Below, in pieces: positions 1-5,758 of a stretch of DNA of 10,564 nucleotides. The notes below the pieces were generated by a model. The model had not been told where the DNA came from. It did not search any database and worked only from the letters and a program-made list of their open reading frames with translations. The stretch is taken from NCBI GenBank assembly GCA_963638355.1, contig CAVHRT010000062.1, forward strand, positions 1-10,564, read 5' to 3'. The stretch comes from W0P28-013 sp963638355. Its GTDB lineage: Bacteria; Bacteroidota; Bacteroidia; Bacteroidales; Paludibacteraceae. Position 1 is the stretch's first letter, and each line of letters starts with the position of its first letter. Both the position numbers and the translations under genes were made by a program.

Positions 1-401
1 GCATCGATCAGCAGGGGAATCTCCGAAAAATCGACCACTCGCTCTTTGCTGAAGGTTTGGAACGGATAGATCGAGCCGTAGTTGGTGCGTTTGCCTTCGA
101 AAATGGTCATCGGCACGCTGCCCGAAGTGTGTGCATGCAGCCCGTCGTTAATCTTCACAGCATCGACAATTTGCGGCAGCGCATCGTCTTTCACGGCATA
201 AATGTAGAGGTCGGCACCATGTTTTATTTCTGCCAAATAGGAACAGGGCACAGCACCGACGCGCTCGGCTAAGAGTGCAGCGTTCTCAGCGGTTCGACTC
301 CAGACTTGCACAATGTCGTGACCATTCGAGTGAAGTGCCACGGCAAGGCTCGTCGCCAAGTTTCCCGCACCAATCAGCACTATTTTTTGTGGAGTGTTCA
401 A
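1..401 (-). CDS. Rossmann-like / DUF2520 family oxidoreductase-like protein, N-terminal part (partial)
   Basis: The reading frame covers about 133 codons and continues past the left edge. It opens with a dinucleotide-binding Rossmann fold: residues NTPQKIVLIGAGNLATSL give the beta strand and GxGxxA turn, followed by a VWSRT stretch where the second strand meets the cofactor. Further on, HTSGS and YPFQTFS are typical of the Rossmann-like/DUF2520 family, which is related to F420- or NADP-dependent oxidoreductases and ketopantoate-reductase-like folds. The substrate is unknown. The best start is TTG at 399-401, whose last two bases and the next one form the TGA stop of the upstream nitroreductase (TTGA overlap). 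No ATG lies nearby in frame, and the fold begins only a few residues after this TTG. The overlap implies translational coupling. The C-terminal DUF2520 helical domain lies outside the window. Confidence 0.8.
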   Translation of the reverse strand, partial: MNTPQKIVLIGAGNLATSLAVALHSNGHDIVQVWSRTAENAALLAERVGAVPCSYLAEIKHGADLYIYAVKDDALPQIVDAVKINDGLHAHTSGSVPMTIFEGKRTNYGSIYPFQTFSKERVVDFSEIPLLID

Positions 402-922
402 AATTTGTCCCAATGAATTTTGTCGTAACTCAATTTCTCTTCGTCGTAAGGTTTGCGTTCTTGGTCGCTGTAGCCGATGGCGACCATGTTTAGCACGCGA
501 TATTTTTCGGGGATTTCGAGTACGCTGCGCACATACGCTTCGGCAGTTGTCTCGTCGTTGTGTTGGCGATTGTGCACCTGCACCCAGCAACTGCCAAGTC
601 CCAGATCGGCGGCCTGCAACTGCATGATGATGGCGGCAATCGACGCGTCTTCGTACCAAACATCGCTCTTTTCGGCATCGTAAGCCACCACAATGGCCAC
701 GGGCACCGATTTCACAAAACTGCTACCAAATTCGCGGCAGGCGGACAATTTTTCGAGTTTTTCGCGGTCGGTTACCACAATAAATTCCCAGCCGTTGGCG
801 CGTTTCGAGGCGGGCGACATCAGCGCAGTTTGCAGAATTGCATCGATTTTTTCCTTTTCTACAGGCTTTTCGGCATATTTGCGAATGCTTCGTCTGTTTT
901 TTACAAGATCGTGGAATGTCAT
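398..922 (-). CDS. Nitroreductase family protein (FMN-dependent NAD(P)H oxidoreductase)
   Basis: This 174-residue protein has the usual size of a compact nitroreductase-fold enzyme, which normally dimerises around FMN and uses NAD(P)H to reduce nitro groups, quinones or flavins. The N-terminal RRSIRKY (residues 10-16) is the phosphate-binding arginine motif for FMN. SPASKRANGWEF (36-47) is the second flavin-contacting segment. EDASIAAIIMQLQAADLGLGSCW (91-113) is the long central helix and loop, and AIGYSDQERKPY (148-159) is the conserved C-terminal GY..xxKP segment. The true substrate cannot be read from sequence. The start ATG at 920-922 has no evident Shine-Dalgarno sequence. The stop overlaps the TTG start of the DUF2520 gene, so the two are probably one operon. 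The nearest -7 box on this strand is at 1129-1136, which would give a leader of about 200 bases containing palindromes. Confidence 0.9.
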   Translation of the reverse strand: MTFHDLVKNRRSIRKYAEKPVEKEKIDAILQTALMSPASKRANGWEFIVVTDREKLEKLSACREFGSSFVKSVPVAIVVAYDAEKSDVWYEDASIAAIIMQLQAADLGLGSCWVQVHNRQHNDETTAEAYVRSVLEIPEKYRVLNMVAIGYSDQERKPYDEEKLSYDKIHWDKF

Positions 923-928
923 CTTTGG

Positions 929-950
929 TTTCTAATTTCTAAATTTCTAG
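929..950. repeat. Short TTTCTAA tandem repeat
   Basis: Two exact TTTCTAA units (929-935, 936-942) are followed, after one extra A, by TTTCTAG (944-950). It lies directly upstream of the nitroreductase start codon and abuts the GTTCG inverted repeat. It belongs to the set of period-7 arrays found in most spacers of this window. Confidence 0.6.
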
Positions 951-973
951 TTCGGGCGGTGAGCTTGTCGAAC
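950..973. repeat. GTTCG...CGAAC dispersed-type inverted repeat
   Basis: GTTCG (950-954) pairs with CGAAC (969-973) around a core containing GGTGAGCTTGT. The string resembles the widespread GTTCGGTGAGCTTGTCGAAC palindromes of many bacterial genomes; that resemblance is from memory. It sits in the presumed nitroreductase leader. Confidence 0.55.
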
Positions 974-1005
974 CGCAGATTTCAGATTGATTTTTGCTCC
1001 GCTCG

Positions 1006-1030
1006 GCAAAACAAACAAGTTTGATTTTGC
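1006..1030. repeat. Inverted repeat (GCAAAACAAAC hairpin)
   Basis: GCAAAACAAAC (1006-1016) pairs with GTTTGATTTTGC (1019-1030) across an AA loop, with one bulged base. This gives an 11-pair stem in either transcript. No T-run makes it an obvious terminator, so it may be a mobile-type palindrome or a leader structure of the nitroreductase transcript. Confidence 0.55.
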
Positions 1031-1087
1031 TCTCGCTTACCGCAAAAATTCAAATTGTCGGTATCCTCGACTTTAGCGCAAAAAAAG

Positions 1088-1118
1088 GTCATGTCGATAG
1101 TCGTGGTCATAGTCGACA
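1088..1118. repeat. GTC-phased short repeat
   Basis: GTC recurs at 1088, 1093, 1100, 1106 and 1112, in units such as GTCAT, GTCGATA and GTCATA. The string GGTCATAGTC here (1105/1106-1114) is also present at 3980-3989, where a longer array of the same type runs into the PafA-like gene. Confidence 0.55.
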
Positions 1119-1128
1119 AATCATCTTG

Positions 1129-1136
1129 CAAAATTA
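1129..1136 (-). promoter_or_regulatory. Candidate -7 box for the nitroreductase operon
   Basis: Read on the minus strand this is TAATTTTG, continuing as TTTTGCAAG. It fits the Bacteroidetes TAnnTTTG primary sigma factor box. A TTTTC about 20 bases upstream on that strand is a weak -33. It is the only such box facing the nitroreductase in the spacer, but it lies about 200 bases from the start codon. Confidence 0.45.
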
Positions 1137-1160
1137 CGAAAAAAGTTTGATTTGCTGAAA

Positions 1161-1191
1161 ATTGGCATTTCGCATTTTTTTTGTACCTTTG
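1161..1191 (+). promoter_or_regulatory. Promoter of the pseudouridine synthase gene
   Basis: The -7 box TACCTTTG (1184-1191) continues into CAGCC. ATTGG at 1161-1165 is placed correctly for a -33 element, 19 bases upstream. Transcription would begin near 1197-1200, leaving a leader of about 40 bases that is A-rich before the ATG at 1237. Confidence 0.75.
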
Positions 1192-1236
1192 CAGCCCGAA
1201 AAAAATCAGTGTTAGGAAACAAAAAAATCAAAAAAA

Positions 1237-2496
1237 ATGAGAGAAGAAAACGGGCGTCGACCACGCTATGATGGTCACGCTAACGCCGACCGCCGCGATG
1301 GTGCAAAGCGCGAACGAACAAATTACGGCGATAGACCACAATATGGTCGTGAAAATCGCTCACAAGAGGGTGGCTACGAACGCCGCCAAGGCAGTCACTA
1401 TGGCGATCGCCGTGAAAATCGTTATGAAAACCGCACCGAAAATCACTACGAAAATCGTGGTGAAAATTGGTCTGAAAATCGTGAACATCGACCATTTAAC
1501 CGCGATTGGCACGGTCGTAGCGACAATGGCGAGCGCACCAACTACGCACCGCGTCCACACCGCTTTGATAATGATGGCGAACAGCGCCATGAGCGTCCGT
1601 TCCGTCCATACAATGGCGATGGCGAACGCCGAAACGATGGATACAATCGTCGTCCACGCTACGAAGGCAACGGTCAGCACGAACAGGGCTTCCGTCCGCG
1701 CCGTCACGATGGCGACTACGACGAAAATGCCAAATATAGTCAGAAAAAACAGGTGGCTTATCGCAAAAATTTCATTGACTACAATGCGCCAATGCGTTTG
1801 AATCGCTATTTGGCCAATTCGGGCATCTGCTCGCGTCGCGAAGCCGACGAATTCATTGCTGCGGGCGTGGTTTCGGTGAACGATCAGATAGTTACCGAAC
1901 TCGGCACGAAAGTGATCCCTGCCACCGACAAAGTGCTGTTTCACGATCAGCTTGTGCGCTGCGAAAAACGCGTCTACATCTTGCTGAATAAGCCGAAAGA
2001 CTGCGTAACCACAGTGGACGATCCGCAAGAGCGCACCACCGTGCTCGACTATGTGAAAAACGCATGCAAAGAGCGCGTTTATCCCGTTGGTCGCCTCGAC
2101 CGCAACACCACTGGGCTGCTTTTGATAACCAACGATGGCGAGTTGGCGTCGAAAATGACGCACCCAAAATACAATCAGAAGAAGATTTACGAGGCTGTGC
2201 TCGACCACGAAATGACCGACGAAGACATGCAGCGTCTGCGCGATGGCGTAGAATTGGAAGATGGCGAAATCAAAGCCGATTCCATCGATTACAGCAGCGA
2301 AGATCACCGTCGTGTAGGCGTGGAGATTCACTCGGGTCGTAACCGCATTGTGCGTCGTATGTTTGCCGCCGTGGGCTACAAAGTGCTGCACCTCGACCGC
2401 GTTTATCTGGCTGGTTTGACCAAGAAAAACTTGCCTCGTGGCAAATGGCGCTTCCTCACCGAAATGGAAGTTAATATGCTGAAAATGAGCAAGTAA
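1237..2496 (+). CDS. Pseudouridine synthase, RsuA/RluB family, with long disordered N-terminal extension
   Basis: The 419-residue protein isomerises a specific uridine in ribosomal RNA to pseudouridine. Residues 1 to about 180 are a low-complexity, highly charged tail rich in R, N, G, E, D, H and Y, with repeated ENR/ENH units at 60-83. An S4 RNA-binding domain follows (about 187-245, RLNRYLANSGICSRREADE). The catalytic domain has LLNKPKDCVTT (249-259), the active-site motif VGRLDRNTTGLLL with catalytic Asp288, the Tyr-containing KKIYEAVL segment (315-322), and HSGRNRIVRRMF (365-376). This order is that of the RsuA/RluB/RluE/RluF group; which rRNA position is modified cannot be told, though RluB-like (23S rRNA) is plausible. 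Family members without the tail are near 240-290 residues. The start is supported by the promoter at 1161-1191, and the gene ends at a strong terminator, so it is probably transcribed alone. Confidence 0.93.
   Translation: MREENGRRPRYDGHANADRRDGAKRERTNYGDRPQYGRENRSQEGGYERRQGSHYGDRRENRYENRTENHYENRGENWSENREHRPFNRDWHGRSDNGERTNYAPRPHRFDNDGEQRHERPFRPYNGDGERRNDGYNRRPRYEGNGQHEQGFRPRRHDGDYDENAKYSQKKQVAYRKNFIDYNAPMRLNRYLANSGICSRREADEFIAAGVVSVNDQIVTELGTKVIPATDKVLFHDQLVRCEKRVYILLNKPKDCVTTVDDPQERTTVLDYVKNACKERVYPVGRLDRNTTGLLLITNDGELASKMTHPKYNQKKIYEAVLDHEMTDEDMQRLRDGVELEDGEIKADSIDYSSEDHRRVGVEIHSGRNRIVRRMFAAVGYKVLHLDRVYLAGLTKKNLPRGKWRFLTEMEVNMLKMSK
1414..1491 (+). repeat. ENR-encoding degenerate repeat within the pseudouridine synthase tail
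   Basis: Codons 60-85 contain GAAAATCGT-like blocks repeated five to six times at 12- to 15-base spacing, encoding ENR, ENH and ENW steps separated by Y, T, G or S. It is an internal coding repeat within the disordered N-terminal tail. Confidence 0.65.
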
Positions 2497-2501
2497 ATCT
2501 G

Positions 2502-2536
2502 GAATAAAGAATAAAGATTAAAGATTAAGGAGTAAG
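2502..2536 (+). repeat. Heptamer tandem array, GAATAAA family
   Basis: Five in-phase 7-base units begin six bases after the pseudouridine synthase stop codon: two GAATAAA, then GATTAAA, GATTAAG and GAGTAAG. The next bases read GACGGG. The same family, with the same last unit, is found at 5595-5636 after the PafA-like gene. Confidence 0.85.
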
Positions 2537-2569
2537 GACGGGACAGTGCGTCTTGTTAGAACATAGATT

Positions 2570-2603
2570 AGAGCGGTTTTCAGTTCTCTGAAAACCGCTC
2601 TTT
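2570..2603 (+). terminator. Rho-independent terminator after the pseudouridine synthase gene
   Basis: A perfect 14-pair stem joins AGAGCGGTTTTCAG (2570-2583) and its complement (2588-2601) across a TTCT loop, followed by TTTCATT. The stem is long enough to stop transcription. The A's before it on the other strand are weaker, so it is assigned mainly to the plus strand. Confidence 0.85.
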
Positions 2604-2604
2604 C

Positions 2605-2636
2605 ATTCAATGATTCGATAATTCAATGACTCAATG
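2605..2636. repeat. Octamer tandem array, ATTCAATG family
   Basis: Four in-phase 8-base units follow the terminator directly: ATTCAATG, ATTCGATA, ATTCAATG and ACTCAATG. It lies immediately upstream of the peptidase T promoter. It resembles the heptamer arrays in style but has a period of 8. Confidence 0.75.
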
Positions 2637-2645
2637 ATTGCGCTG

Positions 2646-2677
2646 TTTGCAAATAATCTGAAAATTGCGTAATTTTG
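2646..2677 (+). promoter_or_regulatory. Promoter of pepT
   Basis: The -33 element TTTG (2646-2649) and the -7 box TAATTTTG (2670-2677) are separated by 20 bases, matching the Bacteroidetes consensus. The -7 box continues into CAG. Initiation near 2683-2686 would leave a leader of only about 15 bases before the ATG. Confidence 0.82.
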
Positions 2678-2699
2678 CAGTCCTTAAATTTTTGAAAAA

Positions 2700-3911
2700 A
2701 TGAACATAACTGACCGCTTTTTGAAGTATGTGTGTTTCTGCACTACTTCCGACGAAGAGACTAACATGACGCCATCGACTCCTGGGCAAATGGAGTTCGC
2801 CGAGTATCTGAAAAAAGAGTTGCAACAAATTGGTTTACAAGATGTTACGCTCGATCAGAATGGCTACATCATGGCCACGCTGCCAGCCAACACCGACGGC
2901 AAACCGACCATCGGTTTCATCGCTCACATGGACACCTCGCCCGATGCTAGCGGCAAGCATGTGCAACCGCGCATTGTGAAAAACTACGATGGCAAAGACA
3001 TTGTGCTGAACGAAGCCGAAAATATCGTTCTCGAAACGGCAAAATATCCTGAAATTCAGCACTATACGGGTCAAGATATCATCGTCACAAACGGCAAAAC
3101 GCTGCTCGGCGCTGACGATAAAGCGGGCATCGCCGAGATTGTGAGTGCCTGCGAATATCTCATTCAGCACCCTGAAATAAAACATGGCAAAATTCGTGTT
3201 GGTTTCACGCCCGACGAGGAGATTGGGCAAGGTGCCGACCATTTCGATGTGCAGAAGTTTGGTTGCGATTTTGCCTACACCATGGACGGCGGCGCAGTGG
3301 GCGAGTTGGAGTTCGAAAATTTCAACGCTGCATCGTGCAAAATTCATATTCATGGCGTGAATGTGCACCCTGGCTACGGCTATCACAAAATGCAGAATTC
3401 TATGCGCATTGCATTCCAGCTGGCGGTGATGTTGCCCCGCTGGGAAACGCCCGAACATACCGAGGGTTACGAAGGATTTTATCATCTTGTCGGCATGAAT
3501 GGCACGGTTGAGGAGACTACGTTGTCGTACATCATTCGCGACCACGACCGCGCCCGTTTCGAGAGCCGCAAACGCGAGATGGAACATCTTGTTCGCAAAG
3601 TAAATCGCGAATATGGCGAAGGTACGGCCGAGATTGAGCTGCGCGATCAGTACTACAATATGCGCGAAAAAGTGGAACCCGTGATGCACATCGTAACGCT
3701 CGTCGAAGAGGCAATGAAAGAGGTTGGCGTAACGCCCAAAGTTCAGCCAATCCGTGGTGGCACCGATGGCGCACGCCTCTCGTTCGAAGGACTGCCTTGT
3801 CCAAACATTTTTGCAGGTGGCGAGAATTTCCACAGTCGTTTCGAATACCTTCCAATCCCATCGCTCGAAAAAGCCATGCAGGTGATTTTGAAGATTGTTG
3901 AGAAGGCGTGA
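2700..3911 (+). CDS. pepT: Peptidase T (tripeptide aminopeptidase, M20B zinc metallopeptidase)
   Basis: This cytoplasmic enzyme removes the N-terminal residue from tripeptides using a di-zinc centre. At 403 residues it matches the family length (E. coli PepT about 408) and aligns along its whole length. Metal-site motifs are intact: IAHMDTSPD with His76 and Asp78, LLGADDKAG with the bridging Asp near 139-140, TPDEEIGQGADHF with the catalytic Glu173 and ligand Glu174, YTMDGG with Asp196, and GGENFHSRFE with His378. GVNVHPGYGY (219-228) and IIRDHD (278-283) belong to the lid/dimerisation domain, and IRGGTDGARLS (351-361) is the substrate-binding loop. The ATG is preceded by a run of A's rather than a Shine-Dalgarno sequence, as is usual in this phylum. 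It has its own promoter. No terminator is visible before the PafA-like gene 104 bases downstream, so read-through is likely. Confidence 0.96.
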   Translation: MNITDRFLKYVCFCTTSDEETNMTPSTPGQMEFAEYLKKELQQIGLQDVTLDQNGYIMATLPANTDGKPTIGFIAHMDTSPDASGKHVQPRIVKNYDGKDIVLNEAENIVLETAKYPEIQHYTGQDIIVTNGKTLLGADDKAGIAEIVSACEYLIQHPEIKHGKIRVGFTPDEEIGQGADHFDVQKFGCDFAYTMDGGAVGELEFENFNAASCKIHIHGVNVHPGYGYHKMQNSMRIAFQLAVMLPRWETPEHTEGYEGFYHLVGMNGTVEETTLSYIIRDHDRARFESRKREMEHLVRKVNREYGEGTAEIELRDQYYNMREKVEPVMHIVTLVEEAMKEVGVTPKVQPIRGGTDGARLSFEGLPCPNIFAGGENFHSRFEYLPIPSLEKAMQVILKIVEKA

Positions 3912-3917
3912 ATTTGA

Positions 3918-3938
3918 GTAGAAAGTGAAAAGTGGAAA
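3918..3938 (+). repeat. Heptamer tandem array, GTGAAAA family
   Basis: Three in-phase 7-base units, GTAGAAA, GTGAAAA and GTGGAAA, start seven bases after the pepT stop codon; a further GT follows. Its position after a gene's 3' end matches that of the arrays at 2502 and 5595. Confidence 0.7.
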
Positions 3939-3980
3939 GTCCGTAAGGTTAGGGTACTGCGGCTGGTCTTGGCTTTTGAG

Positions 3981-4026
3981 GTCATAGTCAAAAGTCAAGG
4001 TCAAAGTTCATAGTCATGGTCAAAAA
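3981..4026 (+). repeat. GTCAAA-type tandem array entering the PafA-like gene
   Basis: GTC or GTTC recurs every 6-7 bases at 3981, 3987, 3994, 4000, 4006, 4013 and 4019, with units GTCATA, GTCAAAA, GTCAAG and similar. The start codon at 4016 lies inside the unit GTCATG, and the following codons GTC AAA AAT continue the array. So the repeat supplies the translation start. Confidence 0.75.
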
Positions 4027-5593
4027 TCATATTCAACGAAAAATATTTCTTGCCATTTTCTTGCTGATTTCGGCTTGTTTGGTGGCGCAATCTCGTCCGC
4101 GGCTGGTGGTGTTTGTTACCATCGATGGGCTGCAGACGAGTCATTTGGCTGCGCTTCAGAATAAGTTCGAAAAAGGTGGATTGCGGATGCTTGGCGATGG
4201 CTTGACCATTCCTGCGGCGTCGTGCAATTACCAAAGCAACGGCTCGGTGGTCGATTTTGCATCGCTCGTTACGGGTAGCGTGCCGCGCTACCACGGTGTT
4301 ACTGGCACGCAACGCTACGATGTGGTGGAGGACAACATGATGCCGATTTTCTACGACGGTCGTTTCCATGGCATCAACAGCGAATTGTCGCTTTCGCCGC
4401 GTCAAATGGCGACGACCTCTTTTTCTGATGTGGTGAAATTGAGCGACGATGGCTGCCGCTCGTTTGTGGTGGCGCTCGATGCCGACCACGCGCTGGCTCT
4501 AGGCGCTCACACTGCCGATGGTGCCGTGTGGATCGACGACAAAACGGCCAGTCTTGCCACAACAAATTTCTATGAACAAGGCTTGCCCGCGTGGGCCGAC
4601 AAAGTGAACCAGAGTCACACCATCGGCAACTATCTGCTCTACGAGTGGCGACCGCTCTACGACATTGGCACCTATCGCAATGCGCCCATTCACTACGAAG
4701 ATGGTGTGTTCTCGCAATCGTTTGAAAATCAGGCTGTTGATGAACAAGTTTATCGCTTCAAACATTCGCCGTTCGTCAATACTTTGATGAAAGATCTTGC
4801 CATTCGTGCCTTGCGCGACGAAAAACTTGGGCTCGATGCGCGGCTCGATTTTTTGGCGGTGGAATTTTCGGTTCGTCTGCCAAACGAGCAGGGTAGTGGC
4901 TACCTTTCGGCCGAGAAAGAGGACATTTATCTGCGACTCGATCACGATTTGCGACTCTTTTTCGATGCGCTCGACCTGACTGTTGGCAAGGAGAATGCGC
5001 TGATAGTGGTGGCTGGTACCAGTGGCGAGAACGATTCGCTCAGGCGGCTGTCGCGGGCGCAGGTGCAGAATGGTCAGTTCAATGCCAAACGCGCCATGGC
5101 GTTGCTCAATTCGTACCTCATGGCCATCTACGGACAGGGGCGCTATGTGAGCGGTTATGCCGCGCGAAACATCTATCTGAATAAGACTTTCATCGATAAG
5201 CAAAAGATTGATCGTCAGGCACTTGAACAGCATGTGGCGCAGTTTATGACCGAATTTCAGGGTGTGCAGAATGCCTATACTTCGGCCGAGATAAAGGCAG
5301 CACCAGCGTGTGGCACCGACGAACTCTCGCGCATTCACAATAGCGCTTTCAAAAACGCTTGTGGCGATGTGGTTTTCACGCTCCTGCCCGGTTGGATGGA
5401 GGTGAACGACCGCAACGAAGCCATTGGTGTGTCGAGTCGACAGCAAGTTGCGCTGCCTGTCTACATTTTTGGTGCTGATATCACGCCGCGAACCATCACT
5501 CGCGCCAGCATCACCGACATAGTCCCAACCCTCTGCCAAATGCTCAGCCTGCCACTGCCAAACGGTTGTACGGGGGAAGGGGTGGTTTTTTAA
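4016..5593 (+). CDS. Exported PafA-type alkaline phosphatase-fold protein, probable pseudoenzyme
   Basis: The 525-residue protein begins with a basic then hydrophobic export signal (about 1-24). ISAC at 18-21 could serve as a lipobox, or signal peptidase I could cut after LVA, so it is periplasmic or a lipoprotein. The rest follows the PafA/type I phosphodiesterase layout: VTIDGLQ (34-40), FASLVTGSVPRYHGVTG (81-97), HTADGAVWID (165-174), LPAWADKVN (190-198), YLRLDHDLRLFFDALD (305-320), GDVVFTLLPGW (450-460) and LPVYIFGADI (480-489). Compared from memory with Elizabethkingia PafA, the Thr nucleophile position is Ser77, Asn100 aligns with Thr98, Lys162 and Arg164 with Asp155 and Asp157, and zinc ligands Asp305, His309, Asp352, His353 with Leu288, Gln292, Thr335, Ser336. 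Only Asp37 is clearly kept. Phosphatase activity is therefore doubtful. No promoter is visible, so transcription probably comes from pepT. Confidence 0.85.
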   Translation: MVKNHIQRKIFLAIFLLISACLVAQSRPRLVVFVTIDGLQTSHLAALQNKFEKGGLRMLGDGLTIPAASCNYQSNGSVVDFASLVTGSVPRYHGVTGTQRYDVVEDNMMPIFYDGRFHGINSELSLSPRQMATTSFSDVVKLSDDGCRSFVVALDADHALALGAHTADGAVWIDDKTASLATTNFYEQGLPAWADKVNQSHTIGNYLLYEWRPLYDIGTYRNAPIHYEDGVFSQSFENQAVDEQVYRFKHSPFVNTLMKDLAIRALRDEKLGLDARLDFLAVEFSVRLPNEQGSGYLSAEKEDIYLRLDHDLRLFFDALDLTVGKENALIVVAGTSGENDSLRRLSRAQVQNGQFNAKRAMALLNSYLMAIYGQGRYVSGYAARNIYLNKTFIDKQKIDRQALEQHVAQFMTEFQGVQNAYTSAEIKAAPACGTDELSRIHNSAFKNACGDVVFTLLPGWMEVNDRNEAIGVSSRQQVALPVYIFGADITPRTITRASITDIVPTLCQMLSLPLPNGCTGEGVVF

Positions 5594-5594
5594 T

Positions 5595-5636
5595 GAATAA
5601 AGATTAAAGACAAAAGAATAAAGACAAAGGAGTAAG
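5595..5636 (+). repeat. Heptamer tandem array, GAATAAA family (second copy)
   Basis: Six perfectly phased 7-base units start one base after the stop codon of the PafA-like gene: GAATAAA, GATTAAA, GACAAAA, GAATAAA again, GACAAAG and GAGTAAG. The next bases read GGCGGA. This is the same family, orientation and terminal unit as the array at 2502-2536, in a different gene's 3' flank. Confidence 0.87.
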
Positions 5637-5694
5637 GGCGGATTTGGTTAGGAGTGAACGGATTTCTAGATTTTTAGGTTTGAAATCGTTTCTC

Positions 5695-5714
5695 GAAATT
5701 GCTAGCGCAATTTC
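5695..5714. repeat. Perfect inverted repeat in the convergent spacer
   Basis: GAAATTGC (5695-5702) and GCAATTTC (5707-5714) form an 8-pair stem with a TAGC loop; the whole 20 bases are palindromic. It neighbours a second hairpin at 5732-5749. Together they look like a REP-type dispersed element rather than a gene. Confidence 0.6.
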
Positions 5715-5731
5715 TGTTTCTATGTTGTAAT

Positions 5732-5758
5732 GACGTGGTATGCCGCGTCCCTATTTTT
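5732..5758 (+). terminator. Hairpin with T-run: terminator or REP-like palindrome
   Basis: GACGTGG (5732-5738) pairs with CCGCGTC (5743-5749), with one G-T pair and a TATG loop, followed by CCTATTTTT. It could end the PafA-like transcript. The string also resembles dispersed GGGACGCGGCATACC palindromes I recall from Bacteroidetes genomes, so the two readings are not exclusive. Confidence 0.5.

Larger units (their letters stand above)
923..1236. other. Divergent intergenic region between nitroreductase and pseudouridine synthase
   Basis: This 314-base spacer holds no credible gene. From left to right it contains a 7/8-base TTTCTAA repeat (929-950), a GTTCG...CGAAC inverted repeat (950-973), a hairpin (1006-1030), a GTC-phased short repeat (1088-1118), a minus-strand -7 box (1129-1136) and the plus-strand promoter of the pseudouridine synthase (1161-1191). 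Short frames crossing it are shadows with no family resemblance. Confidence 0.7.

Noticed and set aside
1268..1801. A 177-codon plus-strand frame overlapping the N-terminal tail of the pseudouridine synthase
   Set aside because: It is an A/T/V-rich frameshifted reading of the low-complexity tail. It has no start context, and the host frame leads directly into the S4 domain.
1360..2391. A 343-codon antisense frame over the pseudouridine synthase (similar ones lie over pepT at 2835-4004 and the PafA-like gene at 4499-5539)
   Set aside because: All are codon-aligned shadows of well-supported genes, with no promoter or family signature.
2502..2536. A CRISPR array
   Set aside because: Units are 7 bases with no spacers between them, and no cas genes are present.
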